A stretch of 14,456 bases of DNA from contig JAEWGL010000025.1 in NCBI GenBank assembly GCA_023388335.1, positions 1 through 14,456 of the forward strand. The letters are read 5' to 3'. How positions within the stretch are numbered: the first letter of the stretch is position 1; each line of letters starts with the position of its first letter. Position numbers and translations under genes: made by a program. Source of the stretch: Pseudomonadota bacterium. Its GTDB lineage: Bacteria; Pseudomonadota; Gammaproteobacteria; Pseudomonadales; Pseudomonadaceae. Below the pieces are notes generated by a model. It was not told the origin of the DNA. It saw nothing but the letters and a program-made list of their open reading frames with translations, and did not search any database. Of the stretch, positions 1 to 7,174 are shown one piece after another.

Positions 1-1
1 G

Positions 2-361
2 TTCCTCGACCATGACGACCCAGCGTTCGCCGACATCATTCACCTGGCGGTCAGTCTGCTGATGGTCGCGGCCTGGTTCGAGCTGTTCGATGGCATGCAG
101 ACCATCGCCATGGGTTCGATCCGTGGCCTGAAGGATGCCAAGACCACCTTCCTGGTGGGCCTGGGCTGCTACTGGCTGATCGGCGCACCCTGCGCCTGGT
201 TGTTCGCCTTCACCCTGGGCGGTGGCGCAGTAGGTGTATGGTGGGGGCTGGCGCTGGGCCTGGCCTGTGCGGCGGTCAGCCTGACCCTGGCCTTTGAATG
301 GCGGATGCGGCGGATGCTGACGCGGGCAGGTGCTGGGAAGGTTTCGCCGGTGTCGGCCTGA
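2..361 (+). CDS. MATE family multidrug efflux protein, C-terminal part (5' end outside window)
   Basis: This is the last 119 residues of an inner-membrane MATE (NorM/PmpM type) exporter, a family that expels cationic drugs and dyes using a Na+ or H+ gradient. The frame is open from base 2, so the gene starts before the window; the first internal ATG at 62 is not the start. Three hydrophobic segments are visible at about residues 12-34, 48-72 and 76-97. Between the first two lies the family-typical stretch ending GSIRGLKDAK, a loop that in MATE proteins follows the 'G..RG.G' pattern. The tail after residue 98 is basic (EWRMRRMLTR) and probably cytoplasmic. The stop TGA lies at 359-361, only 4 nt from the convergent stop of the next gene. 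Family assignment is fairly sure; substrate and exact paralog cannot be told from this fragment. Confidence 0.82.
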   Translation, partial: FLDHDDPAFADIIHLAVSLLMVAAWFELFDGMQTIAMGSIRGLKDAKTTFLVGLGCYWLIGAPCAWLFAFTLGGGAVGVWWGLALGLACAAVSLTLAFEWRMRRMLTRAGAGKVSPVSA

Positions 362-365
362 CGGG

Positions 366-1607
366 CTACCGCACGAACGCCTGCTGCCCGGCATCGGCCA
401 GCAGGAAAGGCACCAAGGTGTCGACCGGCAAGGGCCGACTGATCAAAAAGCCCTGCACCTGGTCACAGCCATAGGCCTTCAGCAACGCCAGCTGTTCGGC
501 ATTCTCCACGCCCTCGGCGACCACCTGAAGGTCGAGATTGTGCGCCAGGTTGATCATGGCGTGCACCAGCTTGCGGTTCTCCTCGCGTTTATCCATGCCG
601 GCCACGAAGTTGCGGTCGATCTTGAGCAGGGTGATCGGCAGGCTGTCGAGGTGAACGAAGGAGGAGAAGCCGGTGCCGAAGTCGTCCAATGAAAAACGCA
701 CGCCCAGCTGGTCGAGGGCCTCCATGGTCTGCTGGACCCGGTCATTGCGCCGCATGACGGCGGTTTCGGTCAGCTCGAACTCCAGCCAGCGGGCATCGAC
801 GCCATGCTCGATGATCAGGCGGCTCAAAGTGGCCAGCAGCTGGCTGTCCTGGAACTGGCGGAAACTCAGGTTCACCGCCATGTGCAGGGGCGCCAGGCCG
901 CGCTCGCGCAGGGTCTGCATGTCGCACAGAGCGCGTGAGATGACCCAGTAGCCCAGCGGCACGATCAGTCCACTCTGCTCGGCCAGGGGCACGAACTCGC
1001 TCGGTGGCAACAGGCCACGCTCGACATGGTGCCAGCGCACCAGAGCCTCGAGACCGACAATACGGCCGTCGGCCAGGCTCAGGCGCGGCTGGTAGTGCAG
1101 CGCCAACTCATCGCGGCGCAGAGCCCGACGCAATTCGATCAGGCGGTCGCCAGCGTGGTGACCGAGCGCGTCGTTGGCACGGCGAAAGTTGTCCAGGTCC
1201 AGATGGCCGGGGAGCATGCCGCGCCCATCCTGTTCGACCAGGTGCTGCAAAGCGGCTTCGAGCACGCCACGCTCGCGCACGTGGCGCAGGCAACGGCGCA
1301 AGGTATCGGTGGTGAGCTGGGTGAGCACCAGCCAGTCACTGACCCCAGGGGGCGGCAGTTCCGGCTCCTCTTCCAGCAGCAACACCAGCGGCAGGCCGCA
1401 GCGCCCCGGCGCCGGCTGTAATGCAGGCGTGGCCAGCACCAGCGTCTGATGGTCTCGGCCGCACAAGTGGTCGACGGCCTCCCAGCTCGGCGCGCTCAGC
1501 ACTACCGCACTACCGGTCAGTGGCTGCAGGCACTCGCGCAACCGCGCGGCCCATTGCGGCTCATCAGCCAACAAAAGCAAACGCAAAGGTTCGACGGGCG
1601 TGGACAA
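366..1607 (-). CDS. EAL-domain c-di-GMP phosphodiesterase with degenerate receiver-like N-terminus and GGDEF remnant
   Basis: A 413-residue protein predicted to hydrolyse the second messenger c-di-GMP in the cytoplasm. The EAL domain spans about 166-403 and keeps the expected catalytic and metal residues: E187 in EALVRW, N246 in NLSFRQF, E278 and E281 in FELTET, D308-D309 in DDFGTGFSS, K329 in LKIDR, E365 in EGVE and Q385 in QGF. It therefore looks active. Residues 8-110 resemble a receiver-like fold but lack an obvious phospho-acceptor aspartate (the expected strand reads LVLATPAL). Residues 136-157 (DLDNFRRANDALGHHAGDRL) match the early part of a GGDEF domain, but the GGDEF signature and the rest are absent, so the stub runs straight into EAL. 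The start is TTG at 1607-1605, chosen because AAGGAG sits 5 nt upstream. No membrane segment is seen. Its input signal is unknown. Confidence 0.9.
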   Translation of the reverse strand: MSTPVEPLRLLLLADEPQWAARLRECLQPLTGSAVVLSAPSWEAVDHLCGRDHQTLVLATPALQPAPGRCGLPLVLLLEEEPELPPPGVSDWLVLTQLTTDTLRRCLRHVRERGVLEAALQHLVEQDGRGMLPGHLDLDNFRRANDALGHHAGDRLIELRRALRRDELALHYQPRLSLADGRIVGLEALVRWHHVERGLLPPSEFVPLAEQSGLIVPLGYWVISRALCDMQTLRERGLAPLHMAVNLSFRQFQDSQLLATLSRLIIEHGVDARWLEFELTETAVMRRNDRVQQTMEALDQLGVRFSLDDFGTGFSSFVHLDSLPITLLKIDRNFVAGMDKREENRKLVHAMINLAHNLDLQVVAEGVENAEQLALLKAYGCDQVQGFLISRPLPVDTLVPFLLADAGQQAFVR

Positions 1608-1612
1608 GCAGG

Positions 1613-1620
1613 CTCCTTAG
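1613..1620 (-). promoter_or_regulatory. Shine-Dalgarno site fixing the TTG start of the EAL gene
   Basis: The minus strand reads CTAAGGAG, with 5 nt between AAGGAG and the TTG codon. No ATG with a comparable site exists nearby, so the TTG start is well supported. Confidence 0.75.
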
Positions 1621-1666
1621 AACGCGAACACAGACAAAACATCACTTAACGGATGCTGTTTATCCT

Positions 1667-1740
1667 ACCGCATGACTGGAAATGGTTTTCACTTAAACGC
1701 AAGGCATGCGGTGGCAGCAGCGCGACAAATCATGTCGTGC
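1667..1740. promoter_or_regulatory. Two inverted repeats in the divergent EAL/rep spacer
   Basis: The 261-nt spacer 1608-1868 holds two symmetric elements. ACCGCATG (1667-1674) pairs perfectly with CATGCGGT (1705-1712). GCGCGACA (1720-1727) pairs with TGTCGTGC (1733-1740) over a 5-nt loop, with one G-T pair. Either could be an operator for one of the divergent genes. No known regulator is assigned. Confidence 0.3.
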
Positions 1741-1825
1741 ATCCTGCGCGAAAGTCATCTAACCGGCAAATCCGGATGCCCCGGCGACTCACTGTCAGAC
1801 GGTCGCGCCATAAAGGGTCCATGCC

Positions 1826-1834
1826 TGCTAAAAT
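1826..1834 (+). promoter_or_regulatory. Candidate extended -10 promoter of rep
   Basis: TGCTAAAAT matches the extended -10 pattern TGnTATAAT (5 of 6 in the hexamer). It would start transcription near 1841, about 28 nt before the rep ATG. No convincing -35 hexamer lies 16-18 nt upstream, which is tolerable for an extended -10 site. Confidence 0.42.
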
Positions 1835-1868
1835 GCGCGGCTATTTTCTGGCGACCCCCGGTTTTAGC

Positions 1869-3878
1869 ATGTCCCGACTCAATCCCCGGCAACAAGAAGC
1901 CGTGAACTACGTCGGCGGCCCTCTTTTGGTGCTCGCCGGTGCAGGTTCCGGCAAGACCAGCGTGATCACCCGCAAGATCGCGCACCTGATCCAGAACTGC
2001 GGCATCCGTGCCCAGTACATCGTGGCCATGACCTTTACCAACAAGGCCGCGCGGGAGATGAAGGAACGGGTCGGCACCCTGCTGCGCGCTGGCGAAGGCC
2101 GCGGGCTGACGGTGTGCACCTTTCACAACCTGGGCCTGAACATCATCCGCAAGGAACACCAGCGCCTGGGCTACAAGCCGGGTTTCTCGATCTTCGACGA
2201 GACCGATATCAAGGCCCTGCTGACCGACATCATGCAGAAGGAATACTCGGGCGACGACGGCGTCGACGAGATCAAGAACATGATCGGCGCCTGGAAGAAC
2301 GACCTGATCCTGCCCCCCGAGGCCCTGGAAAAGGCTCGCAATCCGCGCGAGCAGACCGCTGCCATCGTCTACACCCATTACCAGCGCACGCTCAAGGCAT
2401 TCAACGCGGTGGACTTCGACGACCTGATCCTGCTGCCGGTGAAGCTGTTCGAAGCGCACGCCGACGTCCTCGAGAAGTGGCAGAACCGCGTGCGCTACCT
2501 GCTGGTGGACGAATACCAGGACACCAACGCCAGCCAGTACCTGCTGGTGAAGATGCTGATCGGCATGCGCAACCAGTTCACCGTGGTCGGCGACGACGAC
2601 CAGTCGATCTACGCCTGGCGTGGCGCGCGCCCCGAAAACCTGATGCTGCTCAAGGACGACTACCCGTCCCTGAAGGTCGTGATGCTGGAGCAGAACTACC
2701 GCTCCACCAGCCGCATCCTGCGCTGCGCCAACGTGCTGATCGCCAACAACCCGCACGCCTTCGAGAAACAGCTGTGGAGCGAAATGGGCCATGGCGACGA
2801 GATCCGCGTGATCCGCTGCAAGAACGAGGACGCCGAGGCCGAACGCGTGGCCATGGAGATCCTCAGCCTGCACCTGCGCACCGATCGCCCGTACAGTGAC
2901 TTCGCCATCCTCTACCGGGGCAACTACCAGGCCAAGCTGATCGAGCTGAAGCTGCAGCACCACCAGGTGCCCTATCGCCTCTCGGGCGGCAACAGCTTCT
3001 TCGGCCGCCAGGAGGTCAAGGACCTGATGGCCTACCTGCGCCTGCTGGTCAACCCGGACGATGACAACGCCTACCTGCGGGTCATCAACGTGCCGCGCCG
3101 GGAAATCGGCTCGACCACCCTGGAAAAGCTCGGCAACTACGCCACCGAGCGGGGCGTGTCGATGTACGCGGCCAGCGAAGAGCTGGGCCTGGGCGAGTTT
3201 CTCGACAGCCGCTTCACCGAGCGCCTGCAGCGTTTCAAGCACTGGCTCGACGGGGTGCGCCAGCGCGTCGCCCTGGAAGACCCCATCGCCGCCCTGCACG
3301 GCATGATCGCCGACATCGACTACGAAAACTGGATTCGCCAGAATTGCTCCAGCGACAAGGCGGCGGATTTTCGTATCGGTAACGTCTGGTTCCTCATCGA
3401 TGCTTTGAAGAACACCCTCGAGAAGGATGAAGAGGGTGACATGACCATCGAGGACGCCATCGGCAAACTGGTACTGCGCGACATGCTCGAGCGCCAGCAG
3501 GAAGAGGAAGAGAACGCCGAAGGCGTGCAGATGATGACCTTGCACGCGTCCAAGGGCCTGGAGTTCCCCTACGTGTTCATCATGGGCATGGAAGAGGAAA
3601 TCCTCCCACACCGTTCCAGCATCGAAGCCGACACCATCGAGGAAGAGCGCCGCCTGGCCTACGTGGGCATCACCCGCGCGCGCCAGACCCTGGCCTTTAC
3701 CTTCGCCGCCAAGCGCAAGCAGTACGGCGAGATCATCGATTGTTCGCCCAGCCGTTTTCTCGACGAGCTGCCGCCGGACGACCTGGCCTGGGAAGGCCTT
3801 GATGATGCGCCGACCGAAGTAAAAGCCGCGCGCGGCAACAACGCACTGGCCGACATCCGCGCCATGCTCAAACGATAG
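1869..3878 (+). CDS. rep: ATP-dependent DNA helicase Rep (superfamily 1A, UvrD/Rep type)
   Basis: A 3'-5' single-stranded DNA translocase and helicase that helps replication forks pass protein roadblocks. The 669 residues match the usual Rep length. SF1A motifs run in order: Q-motif NPRQQEAV (5-12), Walker A AGAGSGKT (23-30), motif Ia MTFTNKAAREMKER (54-67), Walker B LLVDEYQDTN (211-220), motif III GDDDQSIYAWRGA (241-253), motif IV/V region MMTLHASKGLEF (from about 555) and motif VI YVGITRAR with G600. The frame stays open 72 codons upstream of 1869, but that part is low-complexity, non-conserved and overlaps the promoter. The Rep family begins with the MSRLNPRQQEAV sequence, which fixes the start at 1869 despite a weak ribosome site. 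UvrD is the nearest alternative, but the N-terminal MSRLNPRQ and the length favour Rep. All key motifs are intact. Confidence 0.96.
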   Translation: MSRLNPRQQEAVNYVGGPLLVLAGAGSGKTSVITRKIAHLIQNCGIRAQYIVAMTFTNKAAREMKERVGTLLRAGEGRGLTVCTFHNLGLNIIRKEHQRLGYKPGFSIFDETDIKALLTDIMQKEYSGDDGVDEIKNMIGAWKNDLILPPEALEKARNPREQTAAIVYTHYQRTLKAFNAVDFDDLILLPVKLFEAHADVLEKWQNRVRYLLVDEYQDTNASQYLLVKMLIGMRNQFTVVGDDDQSIYAWRGARPENLMLLKDDYPSLKVVMLEQNYRSTSRILRCANVLIANNPHAFEKQLWSEMGHGDEIRVIRCKNEDAEAERVAMEILSLHLRTDRPYSDFAILYRGNYQAKLIELKLQHHQVPYRLSGGNSFFGRQEVKDLMAYLRLLVNPDDDNAYLRVINVPRREIGSTTLEKLGNYATERGVSMYAASEELGLGEFLDSRFTERLQRFKHWLDGVRQRVALEDPIAALHGMIADIDYENWIRQNCSSDKAADFRIGNVWFLIDALKNTLEKDEEGDMTIEDAIGKLVLRDMLERQQEEEENAEGVQMMTLHASKGLEFPYVFIMGMEEEILPHRSSIEADTIEEERRLAYVGITRARQTLAFTFAAKRKQYGEIIDCSPSRFLDELPPDDLAWEGLDDAPTEVKAARGNNALADIRAMLKR

Positions 3879-3891
3879 AACATCAACCTTT

Positions 3892-3912
3892 GCCGCGGAC
3901 CTGTGCCGCGGC
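3892..3912 (+). terminator. GC hairpin between rep and xpt (weak terminator or attenuator)
   Basis: GCCGCGG (3892-3898) pairs with CCGCGGC (3906-3912) over a 7-nt loop. The seven-pair stem is all G-C and starts 14 nt after the rep stop. No run of T follows, so it is not a classic intrinsic terminator. It may block 3' exonucleases or dampen read-through into xpt. Confidence 0.35.
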
Positions 3913-3927
3913 CACGCTTGCAACATC

Positions 3928-3933
3928 GAGGAA
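3928..3933 (+). promoter_or_regulatory. Shine-Dalgarno site fixing the GTG start of xpt
   Basis: GAGGAA lies 8 nt before GTG 3942-3944. This supports the short 190-residue form over an upstream ATG at 3903 that would overlap the hairpin and add 13 unconserved residues. Confidence 0.7.
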
Positions 3934-3941
3934 ATACCACA

Positions 3942-4514
3942 GTGGAAGCACTGCACCAGAAGATTCGCGAAGAAGGCATCGTGCTTTCCGATCAGGTTCT
4001 CAAAGTCGATGCGTTTCTCAACCACCAGATAGACCCCGCGCTCATGCAACTGATCGGCGACGAGTTCGCGCGTCTGTTCGCCGATTCGGGCGTGACCAAG
4101 ATCGTCACCATCGAAGCCTCCGGCATTGCCCCGGCGATAATGACCGGTTTGAAGCTCGGTGTACCGGTGATCTTCGCCCGCAAGCACCAGTCGCTGACCC
4201 TCACGGAAAACCTGCTGACGGCCTCGGTGTACTCGTTTACCAAGCAGACCGAGAACACCGTGGCCATCTCGCCGCGTCACCTCAACAGCAGCGACCGCGT
4301 GCTGGTGATCGACGACTTCCTGGCCAACGGCAAGGCGTCCCAAGCCCTGATCTCGATCATCAAGCAGGCTGGCGCCACCGTGGCCGGCCTGGGCATCGTC
4401 ATCGAGAAGTCGTTCCAGGGCGGCCGCGCCGAACTGGACGCCCAAGGCTACCGCGTCGAGTCGCTGGCGCGGGTCAAGTCGCTGGCCGGTGGCGAAGTGA
4501 CGTTTGTGGAGTGA
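3942..4514 (+). CDS. xpt: Xanthine phosphoribosyltransferase
   Basis: Purine salvage enzyme that joins xanthine and PRPP to make XMP, feeding GMP synthesis in the cytoplasm. With the GTG start the protein has 190 residues, the usual Xpt length, and begins MEALHQKIREEG as family members do. The PRPP-binding loop LVIDDFLANGKA lies at 121-132, with the two adjacent acidic residues typical of type I phosphoribosyltransferases. Other conserved parts include IEASGIAPA (57-65) for substrate and FARKHQ (78-83). It follows rep on the same strand after 63 nt, which contain a GC hairpin, so co-transcription is possible but uncertain. No purine-riboswitch-like leader can fit in that gap. The assignment is firm; PurR-like or other control is not visible. 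Confidence 0.95.
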   Translation: MEALHQKIREEGIVLSDQVLKVDAFLNHQIDPALMQLIGDEFARLFADSGVTKIVTIEASGIAPAIMTGLKLGVPVIFARKHQSLTLTENLLTASVYSFTKQTENTVAISPRHLNSSDRVLVIDDFLANGKASQALISIIKQAGATVAGLGIVIEKSFQGGRAELDAQGYRVESLARVKSLAGGEVTFVE

Positions 4515-4563
4515 TGGCTGGCTGATGGGCTTGCCTTGGGTCTTCTAGCACTCATGAGATCGA

Positions 4564-4581
4564 GCGCCGCCCGCGCGGCGC
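4564..4581. repeat. GC-rich palindrome, likely dispersed repeat
   Basis: GCGCCGC (4564-4570) pairs with GCGGCGC (4575-4581) across CCGC. The surrounding sequence GAGATCGAGCGCC resembles a repeated intergenic motif of P. putida-group genomes, recalled from memory rather than searched. It lies 49 nt past the xpt stop, in a convergent spacer. Confidence 0.45.
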
Positions 4582-4638
4582 TTCGCAGCATGAGGCCGCT
4601 CCAGGATCCTGCATACAAGCGGGCACCGCGGTGTATGG

Positions 4639-4672
4639 CACCGGCTTCGCCGGTGTTCGCGGGCAAGCCCGC
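4639..4672. repeat. REP-like element with two adjoining hairpins
   Basis: CACCGGC and GCCGGTG (4639-4645, 4649-4655) form a 7-bp stem. It is followed at once by GCGGGC and GCCCGC (4659-4664, 4667-4672) around AA. The core TTCGCGGGCAAGCCCGCTCC is characteristic of the short REP palindromes scattered between genes in P. putida. Its place between two convergent genes fits their typical distribution. It may help end transcription or stabilise the two 3' ends. Confidence 0.7.
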
Positions 4673-4689
4673 TCCCACACCTACCGCGG

Positions 4690-4714
4690 CGGTCGTACAT
4701 GTTGTACACGACCG
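4690..4714. terminator. Imperfect hairpin between convergent xpt and CoA-transferase genes
   Basis: CGGTCGTACA (4690-4699) pairs with the 4703-4714 arm around TGT, with one 2-nt bulge (AC). The stem is about 10 bp and lies 15 nt past the stop of the minus-strand gene. It could terminate either direction, but neither side carries a strong T-tract. Confidence 0.35.
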
Positions 4715-4729
4715 CTGAGCCAGCCTGAT

Positions 4730-6598
4730 TTAGCGACCACGACTCGCCTGCAGCCCCGCCAACAGCAACCGCTGATACAACTCTTCCTTCAGTCCCCGCG
4801 GCTTTTCCAGGCCCATGCGCGCCAGCTGCGCCGGATACTCCTCCGGCTCGGGCGCATCCAATGCCGCCTTGCCCAACTCCAGCACCTCACTGAGCTTGAA
4901 CTTGCTCTTGAGCCAGTTCAGCGCGCGCAGCAGATCACACTCCTCGGGGGTGAAATCACTGCCCAGGGGATACTCCGGGAACAGCTGCGTATGGCGCGCG
5001 CACAGAGCTTCCAGCCGTTCTGGGGTGTTGTCGGTGAAACGGGCGGCAAGCTGGAAGTCCTTGGGCAGTTTGCCGGCCTCCTTGGCCTGCTCCATCAGCG
5101 ACTGCTGGAAGCGCGAATCGCTGATCGCCAGCAACCTCGCGATCACTTCACTGTCGGTCTGCCCGCGCAGATCGGCGATACCGTACTCGGTGATCACGAT
5201 ATCGCGCAGGTGCCGGGGGATGGTGCAATGGCCGTACTGCCAGAGAAGGTTGGAACTGACCTCGCCTCCCGCCTCGCGCCAGCTGCGCAGCAGCAGGATC
5301 GAGCGTGCGCCTTCCAGGGCATGGCCCTGGGCAACGAAGTTGTACTGTCCACCCACGCCGCTGAGCACCCGGCCGTCTTCCAGCTGATCGGCCACGCCAG
5401 CACCAAGCAGGGTCATGTTGAACACCGTATTGATGAAGCGCGCATCGCGACGCTGTCGGCGCTTGAGCGCTTCCTGGCCGTAGAGTTCGTTGATGTAGCT
5501 GATGGCGCTCATGGCAAACACCTTGCGCCGCGCCAGTGGCATCTCACGTAGCCGCTGGTAGAACGCCTGGGGGCCGAGGAAGAAGCCACCGTGCACCAGC
5601 ACACCCTGCTCATCCGCTGGCCGTCGCACCACGCCTGCCTCGGCAAGCGCCAGCAGGCCGTTGACGAACATTTCGCTACAGCCGTACAGGCCTTGGGCGA
5701 AGGCGTCCAGGCCGCCCTCGTGCTCGACTAACGCCTGCCAGGGGCGCAGGTCCAGCTCGTCGAGCAGGGCGCGGTACGCCGGATTGTCGGCCTGCCGCGC
5801 CAGCAAGGCCGCCGCCACCGCATCGCCCATGGCGCCGATGCCGATCTGCAGGGTGCCACCGTCGCGCACCAGGGCGCTGGCATGCAGGCCGATGAAATGG
5901 TCCTGGGGCGTGACCGGCATGTTCGGCGTGGAGAACAACCGGCGGCGTTCCGGGATGTCGATCAGCAGGTCGAACGCCTCACGCGTGAGCTCTGCGTCCC
6001 CTGGCATGTAAGGAAGTTCGGCGTGCACCTGGCCGAGCACGAGGATGGTCTCGCCCGCCGCGCGGCGGCGCTCGATCATCGGCAGCAGGTCGAGGGTGAT
6101 GTCCGGGTTGCAGCTTAGGCTTAGGTGGCCGGGACGTTCGGGAGTCTCGGCGACCAGCTGTGCCACCAGGTTCAGGCCTTTGGCGTTGATATCGCGTGCG
6201 GCGTGGCTGTAGTTGCTGCTGACGTAGTCCTGCTGCGCCGCTTCGCTGTGCAGCAGGCTGCCTGGCTGCATGAAGAATTGCTCGACGCGGATGTTGGCCG
6301 GCAGGCTATCGCGGTGCAGGTCGGCCAGATAGTCGAGCTCTTCGTAATCGGCGAAGACCCGTTCGACGAAGGGTTCGAGAAAGCGTCGCTGCAAGCCGTC
6401 GCCCAGTGGCGGGCGACCAAGGCTCAGCGCCGTGTAAAGCGTCAGACGCCGCTCGGGCAGCTCGCGCACGCGGGCGTAGAGCGCATTGACGAAGGCATTG
6501 GGCTTGCCCAGGCCCAATGGCAAGCCCATGTGGATATGTGCTGGCAGTTGCGTCAGCACCTGCTCTACCGCGTCTTCGATCGAACAACTCTGCGCCAT
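4730..6598 (-). CDS. Acetyl-CoA hydrolase/transferase family protein
   Basis: A 622-residue class I CoA-transferase-like protein, predicted to move CoA between acyl groups or hydrolyse acyl-CoA in the cytoplasm; the substrate is not readable from sequence. Family signs are the N-terminal MGLPLGLGKPN (24-34), the glycine-rich QIGIGAMGDA (251-260), LYGCSEMFVNG with E309 as the likely catalytic glutamate, GVGGQYNFVAQG (414-425) and TEYGIADLRG (470-479). It is longer than the roughly 430-500 residues common for 4-hydroxybutyrate or succinyl-CoA:acetate CoA-transferases. The extra length includes a 130-residue C-terminal part rich in acidic and leucine residues. The frame also has an ATG at 6616, but only the ATG at 6598 has a ribosome site (GGGAGG, 5 nt away). 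The gene follows cytochrome c5 after 95 nt on the same strand. Confidence 0.85.
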   Translation of the reverse strand: MAQSCSIEDAVEQVLTQLPAHIHMGLPLGLGKPNAFVNALYARVRELPERRLTLYTALSLGRPPLGDGLQRRFLEPFVERVFADYEELDYLADLHRDSLPANIRVEQFFMQPGSLLHSEAAQQDYVSSNYSHAARDINAKGLNLVAQLVAETPERPGHLSLSCNPDITLDLLPMIERRRAAGETILVLGQVHAELPYMPGDAELTREAFDLLIDIPERRRLFSTPNMPVTPQDHFIGLHASALVRDGGTLQIGIGAMGDAVAAALLARQADNPAYRALLDELDLRPWQALVEHEGGLDAFAQGLYGCSEMFVNGLLALAEAGVVRRPADEQGVLVHGGFFLGPQAFYQRLREMPLARRKVFAMSAISYINELYGQEALKRRQRRDARFINTVFNMTLLGAGVADQLEDGRVLSGVGGQYNFVAQGHALEGARSILLLRSWREAGGEVSSNLLWQYGHCTIPRHLRDIVITEYGIADLRGQTDSEVIARLLAISDSRFQQSLMEQAKEAGKLPKDFQLAARFTDNTPERLEALCARHTQLFPEYPLGSDFTPEECDLLRALNWLKSKFKLSEVLELGKAALDAPEPEEYPAQLARMGLEKPRGLKEELYQRLLLAGLQASRGR

Positions 6599-6603
6599 CT
6601 CGG

Positions 6604-6609
6604 CCTCCC
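6604..6609 (-). promoter_or_regulatory. Shine-Dalgarno site choosing the ATG at 6598
   Basis: The minus strand reads GGGAGG, 5 nt before ATG 6598-6596. The alternative in-frame ATG at 6616 has nothing similar upstream and would add six residues (MSWEAE). Confidence 0.65.
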
Positions 6610-6693
6610 ATGACATCCGTGCGTGCAGGTTGGACCGGCATTAGCCGCGGTTTGCTGCACAGTTACGCTGTCGTTAGGCAGAGCTGCTTCGAA

Positions 6694-7116
6694 TCAGAGC
6701 CCGGACATCTTCTGGATGGCTGCCTTCAAGTCCTCGTCCGAACAGTCGGCGCAGGTGCCCTTGGGGGGCATGGCGTTGATACCGGTGATGGCCTTGGCCA
6801 GGATGCCATCGAGGCCGCCCTGGTGATCGGCGCGTTCTTTCCAGGCCGCGGTGTCGCCGACCTTCGGCGCGCCGAGCAGGCCGGTGCTATGGCAGGCGTT
6901 GCAGTGCTTGGCGACGATTTCGTCTGGCGTACGGGCCCCGCCGCCGCCCACCGCGGTGGCCACTTGCATGCCCTTGCACTCCTGGCCCTGGACACACACC
7001 TGGCCGACTGGCTCCAGGCGTTTGGCAATTTCATCATTGGTCGCTGCGTGTGCGTTGACGGCCCATAGGGCGAATACGGCTGCTGGTACGGCCAGCATTT
7101 TCTTGATTTGGTTCAC
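6694..7116 (-). CDS. cycB: Periplasmic cytochrome c5 family protein
   Basis: A 140-residue secreted monoheme c-type cytochrome, an electron carrier in the periplasm. Residues 1-24 look like a signal peptide (basic NQIKK, hydrophobic core, AHA before the predicted cut). Heme attaches at CNACH (72-76), and M116 in INAMPP is the expected sixth iron ligand. The C-terminal GTCADCSDEDLK holds the cysteine pair C122/C125, a mark of cytochromes c5. An additional pair, C41 and C47, lies before the heme motif in the mature protein. The start is GTG at 7116-7114, with GAGG 8 nt upstream; the ATG at 7098 would cut off the basic signal-peptide start, and the longer open frame upstream overlaps pauR. The gene follows pauR after 136 nt, with a possible TATACT -10 between, so it probably has its own promoter. 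The symbol is carried over from the similar position in P. aeruginosa and is tentative. Confidence 0.88.
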   Translation of the reverse strand: MNQIKKMLAVPAAVFALWAVNAHAATNDEIAKRLEPVGQVCVQGQECKGMQVATAVGGGGARTPDEIVAKHCNACHSTGLLGAPKVGDTAAWKERADHQGGLDGILAKAITGINAMPPKGTCADCSDEDLKAAIQKMSGL

Positions 7117-7174
7117 GCGTACACCCTCATGGTGGCTAATCACGCCCGCGGCCACGGCTTCGCAGGCGCTGAGA

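Noticed and set aside
1653..1868. Extended N-terminus of Rep (72 extra codons)
   Set aside because: The added sequence is not conserved, overlaps the likely promoter, and Rep proteins start at MSRLNPRQ.
3879..3941. Purine riboswitch upstream of xpt
   Set aside because: The gap is only 63 nt and lacks the aptamer's conserved junction and loops; only a simple GC hairpin is present.
1755..4445. An 896-codon open frame on the minus strand, antisense to rep and xpt
   Set aside because: It mirrors the codon structure of rep and xpt, crosses their intergenic gap, and its product is Val/His/Asp/Gln-rich without motifs. This is the usual antisense artefact of GC-rich codon bias.
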